Shown here one piece after another: positions 33,779 to 44,027 of a DNA stretch of 64,000 bases. Source of the DNA: Cylindrodendrum hubeiense (Eukaryota > Ascomycota > Sordariomycetes > Hypocreales > Nectriaceae); the NCBI GenBank assembly GCA_014621425.1, contig JAANBB010000015.1:62001-126000 (forward strand), in the 5' to 3' direction. Every line of letters starts with the position of its first letter. The stretch's first letter is position 1. The position numbers and the translations under genes are program-made. Below the pieces are notes generated by a model. That model was not told the origin of the DNA and ran no database searches. It saw only the letters and a program-made list of their open reading frames with translations.

Positions 33779-36062
33779 TTACAAGAGCGAAATGCGTCTT
33801 TTAGGCTGAAGGTTTAGGGCGTCGAAGTCCCCCAATGAACTAGTTGGGCACGGCATAGAGAAATACCCTGTTCGGACGAACTCATCCAAGATAGCCGAGT
33901 TTCGCCTGATGATGATGCCGTAAATTTGACAGGTATTATCATCACCGGAGGGACCTTCGCTGACTGCTAGAATGGGTAAATAGTTTTTCTCTGGCGTGCC
34001 AGATTGACCTGTATCTGCAGAGTCCATAATGATGTGCGTGTGAAACTGGGCAAAGTCGCAAATGCGGCCCCGCATAAAGAGCCGTCCATTGGTAACCCAG
34101 CCATCATGCCTGTCTATGTCCTTAAGGCGAATGTCAGATGTGAGGTATGATATTGAGGTATTTCTCGATCCCGGAAGTAGGAGCCGCAGTTGCGTCTCAA
34201 CACTTCCGTTGATCGACACCCACGACCAAGTAGGCGCAGCGATCTGGAGCTTGGCCGTGCTCTTTATTCCTTTGACATTCCAAATCATATTCAGCCGTAG
34301 ACAATCCTCCCAAAGGCCGGCAACGAATTTGCGGCCGGTGCTCTTCTTAATGAAATCCGCCACCCCCAACAGGGCCGGGATCTTGTCGCTATGCTTTGTG
34401 AGGTTCCGGCCGGCGTACCGCCCAACGATCTCATACCAACTCTTGTTGAACTCGATCATCTGGTTAGCCTCACTTCCCCAAGCCTTCAACAGAAGCTGGA
34501 ACTCGCCGCGCATTCCTGCCAGGGCTGCAGACCGAAGATATTCGCGCCTGAGTTGTTCAGCGGTTTTATAATTGGGATTTCTGGGGAAGACGGGGCCCGT
34601 CCTCGGCATAAGCATCACACCTCCTGCAATGGGTACTCGTTCATATGTCTTTTCAAAGACTTCCGATGCGCTCTCGGGGTAGATATACTCATCCTCCAAT
34701 ACCGGATTCAGGAGTTTGTCTTCCTCGTCCGGAGGTCGCAGCGTTCCATCAACACGTAGCTCTCTCCTGACTACATGGTCGACGCCATGAAAGTAAATCT
34801 CTGACGCACGGAGTGTGTTGCATTCAAAGAGGACAAATCCATCGCAGAAATGTAAGATACGAGGAGCCAACACCCGTTCTTGAAATGTCCAACCCCTCTG
34901 CGTCAAGGGCGCTCGTTCAACATAGCGGTCGAAGACACTGTCCATTGCGGCTATTTTTTTAGTTTCAAAATCTTCTGGACGGACGATTAGAGACTTCTTT
35001 CCCTGAATCCCCAAATTGCATTCTGTAACTTCTTCAAGCTTGCGTCTTGGGAAGAAAAGCCCTCCGTCGGAGTTTGGAGAGGCCGTCGCCGAAATCATGC
35101 AGATGGCGCTCGCATACAGCAGACCCATCAAGATAGACTCACGGCCCCAATCCTCCTTAGAGTCTTGTATTATGCATAGAGCATCGATCCAAAGGTAGGG
35201 CACCCCAATCGCGCGTGTCACCCGGATGGCATGCTGGAAATTTTTGGGAAGCTCGGCTATGGTGATGGACTGGCTCATTGAGTCCAGTGTGTTGCATCGG
35301 AGACTTTTTTCCGGCACTTTTCCGCCCCAACAATGACTCAACGCAGTGTATGTCACACCATCAGAGGATGTTGGTTTCTTGATTTCGGCAACATGTACGA
35401 TGGGACTGTCCACGTCACCAACTACGACGAGGCGAGTCGGAGTAAAGCCTCGATCCTGACGAGGCAAATAATTTCCCCGGCAGATTGAGTGGCCCTGACA
35501 CTCATATATCTATTGTTTGGCAAAGCTCATGGTATCTGGCGAGTCGGTGGTCGACGATACGTTGCATTTATGTTTATTTTTAGCTTTGTATGAGCAAGTC
35601 AGCAATCATCTATTGACGAGACTTTCAAGCCAGATCAGGACCCATACCTTTCGTGACCCATAGGCGTTTTGGGCTTGAAATGTTTCCGCCAGATATTTGC
35701 ATTGACAGCGAGGAAGATTTGTGATGTTTGATCTCAATTACGAGACGATCATCTCCAACGACGTTGTGAACGACGGCATTGGGACTCGTTGAGAGCCCTC
35801 CCTGTTCGGGAGGATTCTCATCACCTAGAAGACCCTGGATGAGTTTACACAAGTCGCAAACAAGAGCAGATCGGCGGAGCTCAAGGAGCGTGTGATGTGT
35901 GTGACGCTCGACATCAGACACCATAATCATGTGGGATCCGGTAAGGAGCCGAGACGTACTAGTCATTTCCCCACATGTGTGGCATAATACGCTTGTGCCT
36001 GTCGTGCAGTCATCAATACATGGCTTTTTACGATACCTCGGTAATTTGCCAACGATACCCAT
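33779..36062 (-). pseudogene. HET-domain (heterokaryon incompatibility) protein, interrupted by one TAG
   Basis: Two exons with intron 35584-35647 (branch GCTGAC, acceptor ACAAAG) give 739 codons in one frame, but with an in-frame TAG at 35510-35512. Exon 1 has a cysteine-rich start (CHTCGEM, CDLCKLIQGLL), common upstream of HET domains. After the splice the sequence reads SFAKQ-stop-IYECQGHSIC; relatives have W-(I/L)-x-x-C-x(2-3)-H-x-x-C here, so the stop replaces a Trp. The HET core follows: PTRLVVVGD, YTALSHCWGG, LPKNFQHAIRVTRAIG, YLWIDALCIIQDSKEDWGRES, YASAICMISATAS, and RGWTFQERVLAPRILHF. HET proteins trigger cell death when unlike fungal cells fuse. Their inactivation is common in populations, so a null allele is plausible. 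Confidence 0.8.
35510..35512 (-). other. In-frame TAG at expected Trp of HET gene
   Basis: Phase-consistent splicing puts this TAG between codons for DTMSFAKQ and IYECQGHSICRG. A later AG acceptor could skip it but would lose phase with the GTATGG donor. TGG-to-TAG is TpG to TpA on the coding strand. Confidence 0.65.
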
Positions 36063-37338
36063 GGTGGTTAGAAACAGAAAGACTTTGCGAACAACAATCT
36101 CTTAGGTCGATACCGAGTATATTGCGGGAATAACGCGTCCTTAAATCATACAGCGGCACGTCACTTGGCGCATCGAAAGCATGTGAGTCAGCAGCTGTGT
36201 AACCAATCAGCAGAAGGTACAATTTTATAGTGCCAAGCCAGGGCTGAATGATGGCAGGGTTGAAGACTCACTCAGTGGAGTCGAAGTGTGCCTTGTTGCC
36301 TAAATGAGTATCCTAGCAACCATTTTTTGTTTATTGATCTCTTCTTAATTTGAAGCTCGGTTAACCTTTGTAAAACTCGTCATTTAAAGGGAACTCGAAA
36401 AACAGGTGAAAAGTGTTTGCGACATTCCATCAGATGTCATCTTAGAGTGATCCAATTACTTATCTGGCAAGGATGTCTCTTTGTTTGGCATCAATCGCCC
36501 ACTGAGTAGTTCTAATTAAAGTAACAATGGCTAATTCACCTGTGTTCCAGCGACTTTAGGTCATAGAGACTTGGTATTTGATCCAATCCAGGTGTATCGA
36601 TACGGGATAGCCCCACCACCGGTTAACATGCAGAGTACACTAGGGGGCGCAAGTACTAAACTCACTCACATTGTTGGGAGAGTCGAGCCTAATTCCTGTG
36701 AGACGATCGGGTTTTCCTCAATAGTAAAAACCCCAATTTAAGAGTTTTAAATGTTGCCTGCCAAGGATGTCTAGATTGGGAATTGTGGTAGCGGTACTTT
36801 CCATCAGATCAACTGGGTTCACATGAAATCATGAGAGAGCCTCAATCCCTCGTCGCCAGTGTATGTCGACATCGGGCAGACTGTATTAACTCATTCTCGA
36901 CGAAGCGCTTGATTATATGTATTCAAAAACTTCCACTAGTATTTAAAGCACATATTATTCATATGTCGTTGTCCGCATCGCCTCTCATGTGTAGTCAGCA
37001 CTGCAGCTACCCTACAGCGATATCACATGCGGCAACCCTTCGCATGTCGGACGTTCCCTCCGGACTGTCGGGGCCTAGCTGGAGGGGGTCTACCCCAGAG
37101 TCAATAGCTCAGCTCGCTAAAACAGCTTTTCAAGCCCAGTGACGCCCAGAATTGCCCAGTATTGCTTGATCTATTGAAGGCCAGGCGTGCCGCCCCAGTC
37201 CTTACATTAATCCATTCGTTAAAGATTCACATTCTATAAGTCAAATTCAATAAGAATAATAGAACAGTTATATATAACCTGACATCGTTCTTCTTTCAGT
37301 TCAGCTGTAGACATAACTCAAGTTGTATTCCGGGCTAT
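36063..37338. other. Intergenic region, no gene seen
   Basis: About 1.3 kb upstream of the HET gene and downstream of the LamB gene. Only short random frames. The words TGGCAAGGATGTCT (near 36463) and TGCCAAGGATGTCT (near 36759) and two copies of TTCCATCAGAT suggest a faint duplicated segment; not pursued further. Confidence 0.4.
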
Positions 37339-38169
37339 TTAACTTGTCCACCCTTTGTGTTGATGAGCCTCATCGACAGCCTTTCGCACTCCAGTAACAT
37401 TCTGCATCACAGTAGACATATCCGAGTGTATGCAGATACTGAAAGGCTTACCCTGGAAGCCAAAGTCAAATGTCCCACCATTTGAGTCCTTCCCCGTGTC
37501 ACTTAGCATAGCTCTCGCAGCACGTTCATAACACGTATCTGGAGTAGCTACTTCCGACTTCGAGACGGGCAGGAGGACCCCCTCCGGCGAGTAATCAGTA
37601 TCCACATAAATCTCTCCTTGAAATGGAATGCCCAGCTCCGCACATAGCCTCCTGAGTAGGATTCTGTGATGCATACACGGGCACATGAAATGTCTTGCAT
37701 GCTTCCAAGACAGCTCTCATAATGCTTGCATCTCGCTGCATATAGAAGAACAGCTCACCATGCGGCTTAACATGAGATAGCTCCATTCCCTCTGCATTGA
37801 GCATGGCTTTTGAGGCACCGACTTGGTAGAGAACCATGGCGTAAATATCCTTAGGATCCACCTCGATTTTTCTTTGGCCAAAGCCGAACAAATCTTGTTG
37901 TCCAGGATAAGCACCAGCCTTCAACCCGTACTTTTTGCAGAGACGAACAGTCTTCAGCATAATGGATGGGTCCCCAGCATGGAAGCCGCATGCGATGTTG
38001 GCTACATCAATAAAGGGCATCAGGTCTTCATCGGGTCCCTATCAAGGTGAGTTAGTAGTGAAAGACTTGATAGAAAAATAAAAGATGAGAAACTCACCAT
38101 CTTCCACCTGCCGAAGCTCTCGCCCATATCGGTATTGATTTTAAATTTGGTAGCGAGTCCTGAGGCCAT
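37339..38169 (-). pseudogene. LamB/YcsF family protein (5-oxoprolinase subunit A type), frameshifted
   Basis: Start at 38169 (MASGLATKFKINTDMGESFGRWKM), intron 38039-38097, then GPDEDLMPFIDVANIACGFHAGDPSIM, KAGAYPGQQDLFGFGQR and VKPHGELF, all hallmark LamB/YcsF motifs. Near 37645 the frame breaks by one extra base: the expected continuation QEAxCAELGIPFQGEIYVDTDYSPEG is in the next frame, and no intron signals fit within the overlap. With one base removed the gene is 256 residues, the family length. Bacterial relatives (PxpA) take part in ATP-dependent 5-oxoproline hydrolysis to glutamate, which would link to the GABA genes downstream. The start codon is only 52 bases from the start of the divergent regulator at 38222, so the two share a very short promoter. 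Confidence 0.8.
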
Positions 38170-38221
38170 GGCTGCGAATGGATAATGGCGAATTTTGAAC
38201 GATTGAAGTAACGAAACGGCG

Positions 38222-40178
38222 ATGCTACACTTGGGTAACGATTTCGAAATGTCTGGTTCAATGCTGCCCACGTCCATGGGCGTCGAACTATGTTGGAATG
38301 AAGCAGACATGATTACAAACTACATTAGTGACACCGTTCAATTCGATGTTGACCCTCTCTCAGGACACTACGAGATGGCCGACGAAATAATGTACACGCC
38401 CACCCCGAACATTTCCAACGTCGCCATGGACATCCCAGGAAGCTCCCAGGGTCCACGACAGCTCTTGACTGCTAGGGCTTGGGGCTTACTCCCTAGTAGC
38501 ATCAGTGCCACTCACGGTGACTTGGGGCCTCCTGTTGCACAGCAAGTGCCGAGCAAAACAAGACAAAACAAGACACCAAGCATGCATTGGACACTGTCAC
38601 GAGAGATCCACAAGAGGTTAGGCCAGGAAATCCTGAACCACAAGAACGATATTTCTCCCGAGTTCGTACTCCCCGGACGCCAAATGCTTTCGCGGTATCT
38701 TGCCAGTTACATTCGTGGTTTCCAGCCCCATCTACCATTCCTCTATGTACCCACACTGTCACCGGAATCCATGTCTCCCGTTTTACTACTTGCCCTCACC
38801 GCCGTCGGTGCCTTTTACGGATTCGAGCACCCGCAAGGCTACGCTCTCTACTTTGCATCCCGGGCCACTCTTCAGGCTCAGCTTGAAAGTCGGCGGTCTG
38901 GCCACGTCTTCCATCTCTCAAAAACCTTTCCCAGATACGCCGAGATATCTGTCTCGCAGCCGTCAGTCTCAGTTTCTGATGGCCAGCTTAACACGCCGCG
39001 TTCCGACCACGCGAGCATGACGAGAGACCTAAGTTTGATTCAGACTCTGATCGTGTTCATGCAATTGACATCATGGGCGGACACCCCTGTGATGGCTGAC
39101 GCATTTGTAATGACAGGCCAACTGGTAACGCTTCTCCGAGAAACACTGCTACAGGCGCCCGCTGCTGCCGACGCTGATTTGAAATGGGCCGAGTGGCACG
39201 TTGAAGAAGAGGAACTACGGACCGTGTATTCTGCGTACATTGTGTTGAACCTTCAGACCATCTGCTTCAATACCCCACCAGCACTCACAAATTCAGAGCT
39301 CCAACTCACCCTGCCTTGCTCCACTGCGGAATGGAACGCCGATGGCCCCGAGGCATGGAGCGAGGCACGGCGGAAGAGTCCTCTTCATACCCTCTCATTT
39401 CAACCATGCCTGAAGCAGCTGCTCTCCGGCCAGGCGCTCGACAAACACGCTGGCATGACCGCCTTCGGGAACTATGTGCTTGTGCATGGTTTGTTACAGG
39501 GTATCTACTTTGAGCGGCAAAGCTCAAGCGGCTGGACAAGCACCACTTCTTCACTGCCTCTCAGCATAGTTCAAACTTACGATAGGGCCCTGTACGCATG
39601 GCAGACTTGTTGGGAATCAGCAACGGAATCAACATTGGATCCGGCGTCTCCGTACGGTCCTCTGGGCTTTAACTCAACAGCTATGGTCCGGATTGCCCAT
39701 GTTCGATTGAGCGTCGGCCCGGCAACCCAATTCTCTCTCATTTGCCGCAATCCGTATCTCTTGGCTAAGCGCTTCACTGACACTACAACCAATCCCATTC
39801 CAGCCCGTTGTCCCCATTTGAACTCAGCATGGCCATTGGAGTGTTCAGCATGCCGTAAGCAACTTCAATTGTGCCAAGCTGCTGATGTTATGGTTGGAAA
39901 ACATGGCTCTGATTGTAGAATCTTCGGGAAGTGCGGCTCTAGAGGAAGGTGAGAGCCGCTTGCTGTCCATGCTGACCGCTTTGGTCCAAGAAACGCATCT
40001 TTCGGAGTCTCTTGACGCTGAGGAGAACTATCCGCGACGAATGCGCCGACTGGCTATAGTCGCTATAAAGCTCTAGGCTGAAACATGTCAGGGTATACAA
40101 GTTTTTGAGATTGTACACGTGATTGGAGAGACGTTGTCCATGGCGGCGAGGATTTTAGAACAACGCATCGGCTATTGA
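38222..40178 (+). pseudogene. Fungal transcription factor with middle homology region, frameshift plus TAG
   Basis: The first 575 codons (38222-~39825) have no visible zinc finger but contain a fungal-specific transcription factor domain (LSREIHKRLGQEI, FLYVPTLSPESMSPVLLLALTAVGA, RRKSPLHTLSFQPCLKQLL), as in C2H2-plus-MHR regulators. At about 39820-39830 the frame shifts by one base; the next frame gives HGHWSVQHAVSNFNCAKLLMLWLE, the normal continuation. A TAG at 40074-40076 then interrupts AIKL-stop-AETCQGIQVFEIVHVIGE, where relatives read LWAE; the frame ends at 40176-40178. Two lesions make this a likely pseudogene. It would have regulated the adjoining LamB, GABA transaminase and semialdehyde dehydrogenase genes. 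The DNA-binding region may be lost or lie in unrecognised upstream sequence overlapping the LamB gene. Confidence 0.75.
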
Positions 40179-40857
40179 ATACCGGTTGTACATGCAGGAC
40201 ATCGCAACTCATCGATGATTCTAATTATATATCTAGCCCGGAGAACCTTGGGTTTCTAGGTCGCGAGGCAAATAGTAGTGACACTCCAAAAAATAAAAAA
40301 AAGTAGTCGCCTAAAATGTCCTTGCTTCATCTGACCAAAAACTAAGGGCTCCTTTCGTCTCAGCATCAGATCGGCTTCTTGGGCCTGTGGGGCGCAATGA
40401 TGTCGCTTATTTCTAATAGCCGACTCCTAGACGGCTACGCCGACACCAAGACGGCTACGGCTAAGTGGGACGGGCTAGTAGCCGGCACATTGTCCGACCC
40501 CTCTTAGCTTCGCATAACGGACACACGGGGTAGAAAATACGTCATTTTGCAGTCATCAGAGCGAACAGCGAAGAGTGCTCAAGTGTTAGAGATACAAATC
40601 GGTGCGGTACGCTTTTATGCCTCTGACGCGTAATATGGTGGTGCCACTTGTAGCGAAGCAAACGATGCCAAAGCTTGAGATAGGCTGGCAAAGCCATCGA
40701 CAGGGAACTACCCTGATCGAGTCCAACTATGTTGCTTCCATTGAGGCTCTCCACCAGAGCTTTTTCCTGCCCTCGCCTCCAGGCCAGGACTTATTGGCGC
40801 AAGACGCTATCCAAGGGGATTCACATCACCCCAAAGCGCTCCAACATGCCGTCGACC
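40179..40857. other. Intergenic region, no gene seen
   Basis: Contains a short direct repeat AGACGGCTACG at about 40429 and 40449 and G/C-rich patches at 40420-40510. Compare CTTCGCATAACGGACAC (40508-40524) with CTTCGCGTAACGGACGA (12020-12036), a weak similarity. No coding sequence recognised before the GABA transaminase remnant. Confidence 0.35.
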
Positions 40858-41982
40858 AGCCCGACCCTCACTGCTGGACCCTCGCTGCTAGACTCGAGAT
40901 TCCCGGCCCCAAGCCCAGGCCGTTGATTTCCGGTATTGGTCCCAAGCTGGATGCTCTTGTCATTCAACTTTTTACTGATTACAACAGAAGCCACGATAAT
41001 TTGTCCGCTGAACTACAATTTTGCTAATGAGGAGCTGGAGGTGACTAATATCACCATAGCATAGTCGACGTGACGGGAACGAACTTCTTGATGTTTATAT
41101 ATTTTGCTCGCCTACGCACATATCTGTTGCTGTCTAATACTAATGCCAATTGTTGTTGTTCTTCAGCTACGCCCAAATCGCATCCATTCCGGTGGATTTC
41201 AACAATGAGACTGTGTTTAAAGCAGTTACTTCACCGTAGATGGGTGCGGCACTGGCAAATCGCCAGCCCCCACGATCCTTCGCTTCAAAAATGCGTTCCA
41301 TAGCCGCAGTTTCAGGTCGCTCTCTTCAACGCGCTCAAAACCTATGCACAAGCTTGAGGTCCCGTCTTTCGACTGGCCGGTTGCTCCTTTTCCTTCTCTG
41401 ACGTATCCCCTTGAGAACCACATTGTGGAGAATGAGCAGAATGGCAAGGAGTGCCTCGCAGAAACCGAGAGGCTTTTAAGTACATGGTTAGTCCTAAATT
41501 TTCCAGAGACAGGCAGTGGTTTCTTACAGACTCATGATCGATAGACAATTTTCCGTGGCTGGTATCCTTGTTGAGCCCATTCAGAGCGAAGGCGGGGGCA
41601 ATCACTCTCTGGTCGAGTTCTTCCAGGGACTTCAGGATCTTGCCATCAAACATGGGACATCACTGATCATAGACGAAGTACAAACAGGGAAGAATCCACT
41701 ACTTCATCAGCCCTAGACGAATCAGCTGTCAAGTACCCAAAGCGCATCCGCGATTTTGAGGTAAGGGGATGGGAACATTCATTGCGTTTGACACCGACAG
41801 ATGCTGTTGGGCTATGCAATAAAATGAAGACACTGGGGATCAATATTGGGCTCTGCGGCAAAGACACAATTCGCTTGCGACCTATGCTCATCTTCAAAAA
41901 GAAGCATATCACTAGGATCATTGAAGGGCTAGAACTAGCTTTCTGCATGAATAAGGTGAAACCGTCTTTTGCAAGCTTGTAA
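40858..41982 (+). pseudogene. 4-aminobutyrate aminotransferase (GABA-T), heavily degraded
   Basis: Fragments in order match a class-III PLP aminotransferase of the GABA-T type: IPGPKPRPLISG...LFTDYNRS (40890-40995), VDVTGTNFL (about 41063), YAQIASIPVDFNNETVFKAVTSP (41168-41236), GAALANR (41243-), a run ending STRSKPMHKLEVPSFDWPVAPFP (to about 41395), VAGILVEPIQSEGG and SLIIDEVQTG (41563-41690), and MGTFIAFDTD-like and LRPMLIFKKKH segments near 41768-41910. About 120 residues are missing near 41290 and about 150 after 41690, including the PLP lysine region. There is a TAG at 41237-41239 and frame changes near 41765. The enzyme would convert GABA to succinic semialdehyde. This copy cannot be functional. 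Confidence 0.8.
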
Positions 41983-42499
41983 AAATATGTTGTAATTCAA
42001 AAACGCAATAAAACGGTTTGGATTTTAAAGCTCGACCGCCGTTATCGTCAAGATCGCAACGAGGTGTCTACAGCACTAACGCTACTGGGCTGACCATTTG
42101 CCAAAGAGAGGTAGGCAGTGGGTTAGGCATGATCGGTAAACGCTGTTCTTCGCGTTTTTAGGCAATATATATGGAGTGCTAAGCCCATTAAGTCCCCCTT
42201 CTTTTTACCCCAATTTTGATCAATGGTGGGCAAGCGGGGTTATCTCGGCCATCATAAATGAGACAGCATGCCGCCCCTCTGCATAAAGCCGGTCTTCTTA
42301 CATCGCATGCCAGGGACAGACAGGGTCACATACCAAGTTCGCACCTCCACATTCCAAGTTCCACCGAACAAGGCTCATTCCACTACCGGTTCAGCGCCAG
42401 GCACGATATCAGATTCAAAACCCCAAGCTCTCAGTGCCCCTCTTTCGAGTCTCCCAGCTAGCTTCTAGGACTGATTAGCTTTCTACTACCACCAGCGCC
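41983..42499. other. Intergenic region, probable promoter of SSADH gene
   Basis: 517 bases between the GABA-T remnant and the semialdehyde dehydrogenase. An AATATATATGG TATA-like element occurs at about 42164-42174. No gene recognised. Confidence 0.35.
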
Positions 42500-44027
42500 A
42501 TGCAACTCTCACTAAATGATGTCCAACGCAAGGACCTGCTCCAAACGCGGGGTCTCATCAACGGAGAGTGGGTCGATGCCATTTCTGGTAGTTGTTTCGA
42601 TGTATTGGACCCAGCTTCTCTCAACAAGCTAGCCACCCTGCCCGAAATGGGAAAGGAGGACACGGAGAAGGCAATTGAAGCAGCGCACACAGCCTTCGCG
42701 ACCTTCAAGAAGACATCCTCGAGACAGCGGGCTCGCTGGCTTCGCAAATGGAACGACCTGTGCCTTGAGCATCTGGAGGATCTGGCCCTAATCCTCTCCT
42801 TGGAAAAAGGAAAAACCATCGCAGAGGGCCGAGCAGAGGTTACTTATGGTGCATCGTTCCTAGAATGGTTCGCCGGGGAAGCTGAGCGAGCTTACGGAGA
42901 GGTGGTACCAACCGCCAATCTCCGCCAGCGTGTTCTCACGATGAAACAACCGGTCGGAGTGGCAGCTCTTCTTACGCCCTGGAACTTTCCCATATGGTGA
43001 CGCGCAAAGCAGGAGCTGCACTTGCTGCTGGGTGTACAACTGTATGGAAACCAGCTGGGGAGACACCACTAAGCTGTTTAGCCATGGCTGTCTTAGCCCA
43101 GGAAGCCGGTTTTCCAACCGGAACTATCAACGTGGTCCTTGCGTTAAACAAAGTAGCCGAAGTGGGCACATCCATATGTGAACATCCTCTGGTTAAGAAA
43201 GTCAGTTTTACAGGAAGCACGCGAGTCGGAAAACTGCTCGCCAGACAGTGCAGTGCAACTCTGAAGAAGCTATCCCTAGAGCTTGGAGGAAATAGCCCGT
43301 TTATTGTTTTCGATGATGCCAACATTGATCGGGCCGTGGACGCTTTGTTAATGGCCAAGTTTCGCAATTCAGGCCAGACGTGTGTCACTGCAAACCGCAT
43401 TTTTGTGCAGGTAGGGATCTACGACGAGTTTACCCAGGCTCTCCTCAGGAAAATGAAGGGCTTCACGGTTGGGCCTGGTACGAAGCCAGGGGTGGATATC
43501 GGACCCTTGACACACGAACGAGCGGTTGAGAAGGTCATGTCTCACATAGACGGTAGGGGTATTGGTTCCATCTATGGCTCGGACCAATTGCTGACTTTCA
43601 CATAGATGCTAAAAGACTTGGAGGTAACGTTCTGTGGGGAGGAGCCCCTATTACGGACTACAGTGGTTACTTTATTCAACCTACGCTCATTACCAACATG
43701 CAGAAGGAGATGCTCACTACTCGCGAGGAGGTCTTTGCGCCTGTTGTGGGCTTATACAAATTCAGCACAGAGGAAGAAGTACTCGAGCTGGCAAATGACT
43801 GCGAGGTCGGCCTTGGGAGTTTTGTTATGACTGAAAGTATCGCTCGGTCCTGGCGGGTTGCTGAGGCTTTGGAAGTCGGTATGGTGGGCATCAATGTGGG
43901 TGTATTATGTGCATGTGAAAGTCCATTTGGTGGTGTTAAGGAGAGTGGATACGGAAGAGAAGGAGGCTCCAGTGGGATTGATGAGTACATGACTGTAAAG
44001 TCGATGTTAATAGATATTTCAGAGTAA
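42500..44027 (+). pseudogene. Succinate-semialdehyde dehydrogenase, one frameshift
   Basis: NAD(P)-dependent aldehyde dehydrogenase that would oxidise succinic semialdehyde to succinate, the step after GABA transaminase. N-terminus LINGEWVDAISGSCFDVLDPA, then LEKGKTIAEGRAEV and the conserved PWNFPI. At 42990-42996 one base (or four) is missing, and the following motif MVTRKAGAALAAGCTTVWKPAGETPLS continues in another frame. Later motifs are normal: VSFTGSTRVGK, catalytic Glu in LELGGNSPF, catalytic Cys in NSGQTCVTANR, an intron at 43553-43605 that closes the frame, then TREEVFAPVVGLYKF and ACESPFGGVKESGYGREGG. About 491 residues if corrected, the usual size. Only one lesion, so a recent null or a sequence error is possible. 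Confidence 0.85.

Noticed and set aside
6449..44027. UAG recoded as a sense codon in this genome
   Set aside because: Several intact genes here end in TAG at the expected family C-terminus (SDR, two regulators, decarboxylase), and the stops do not share a read-through context.
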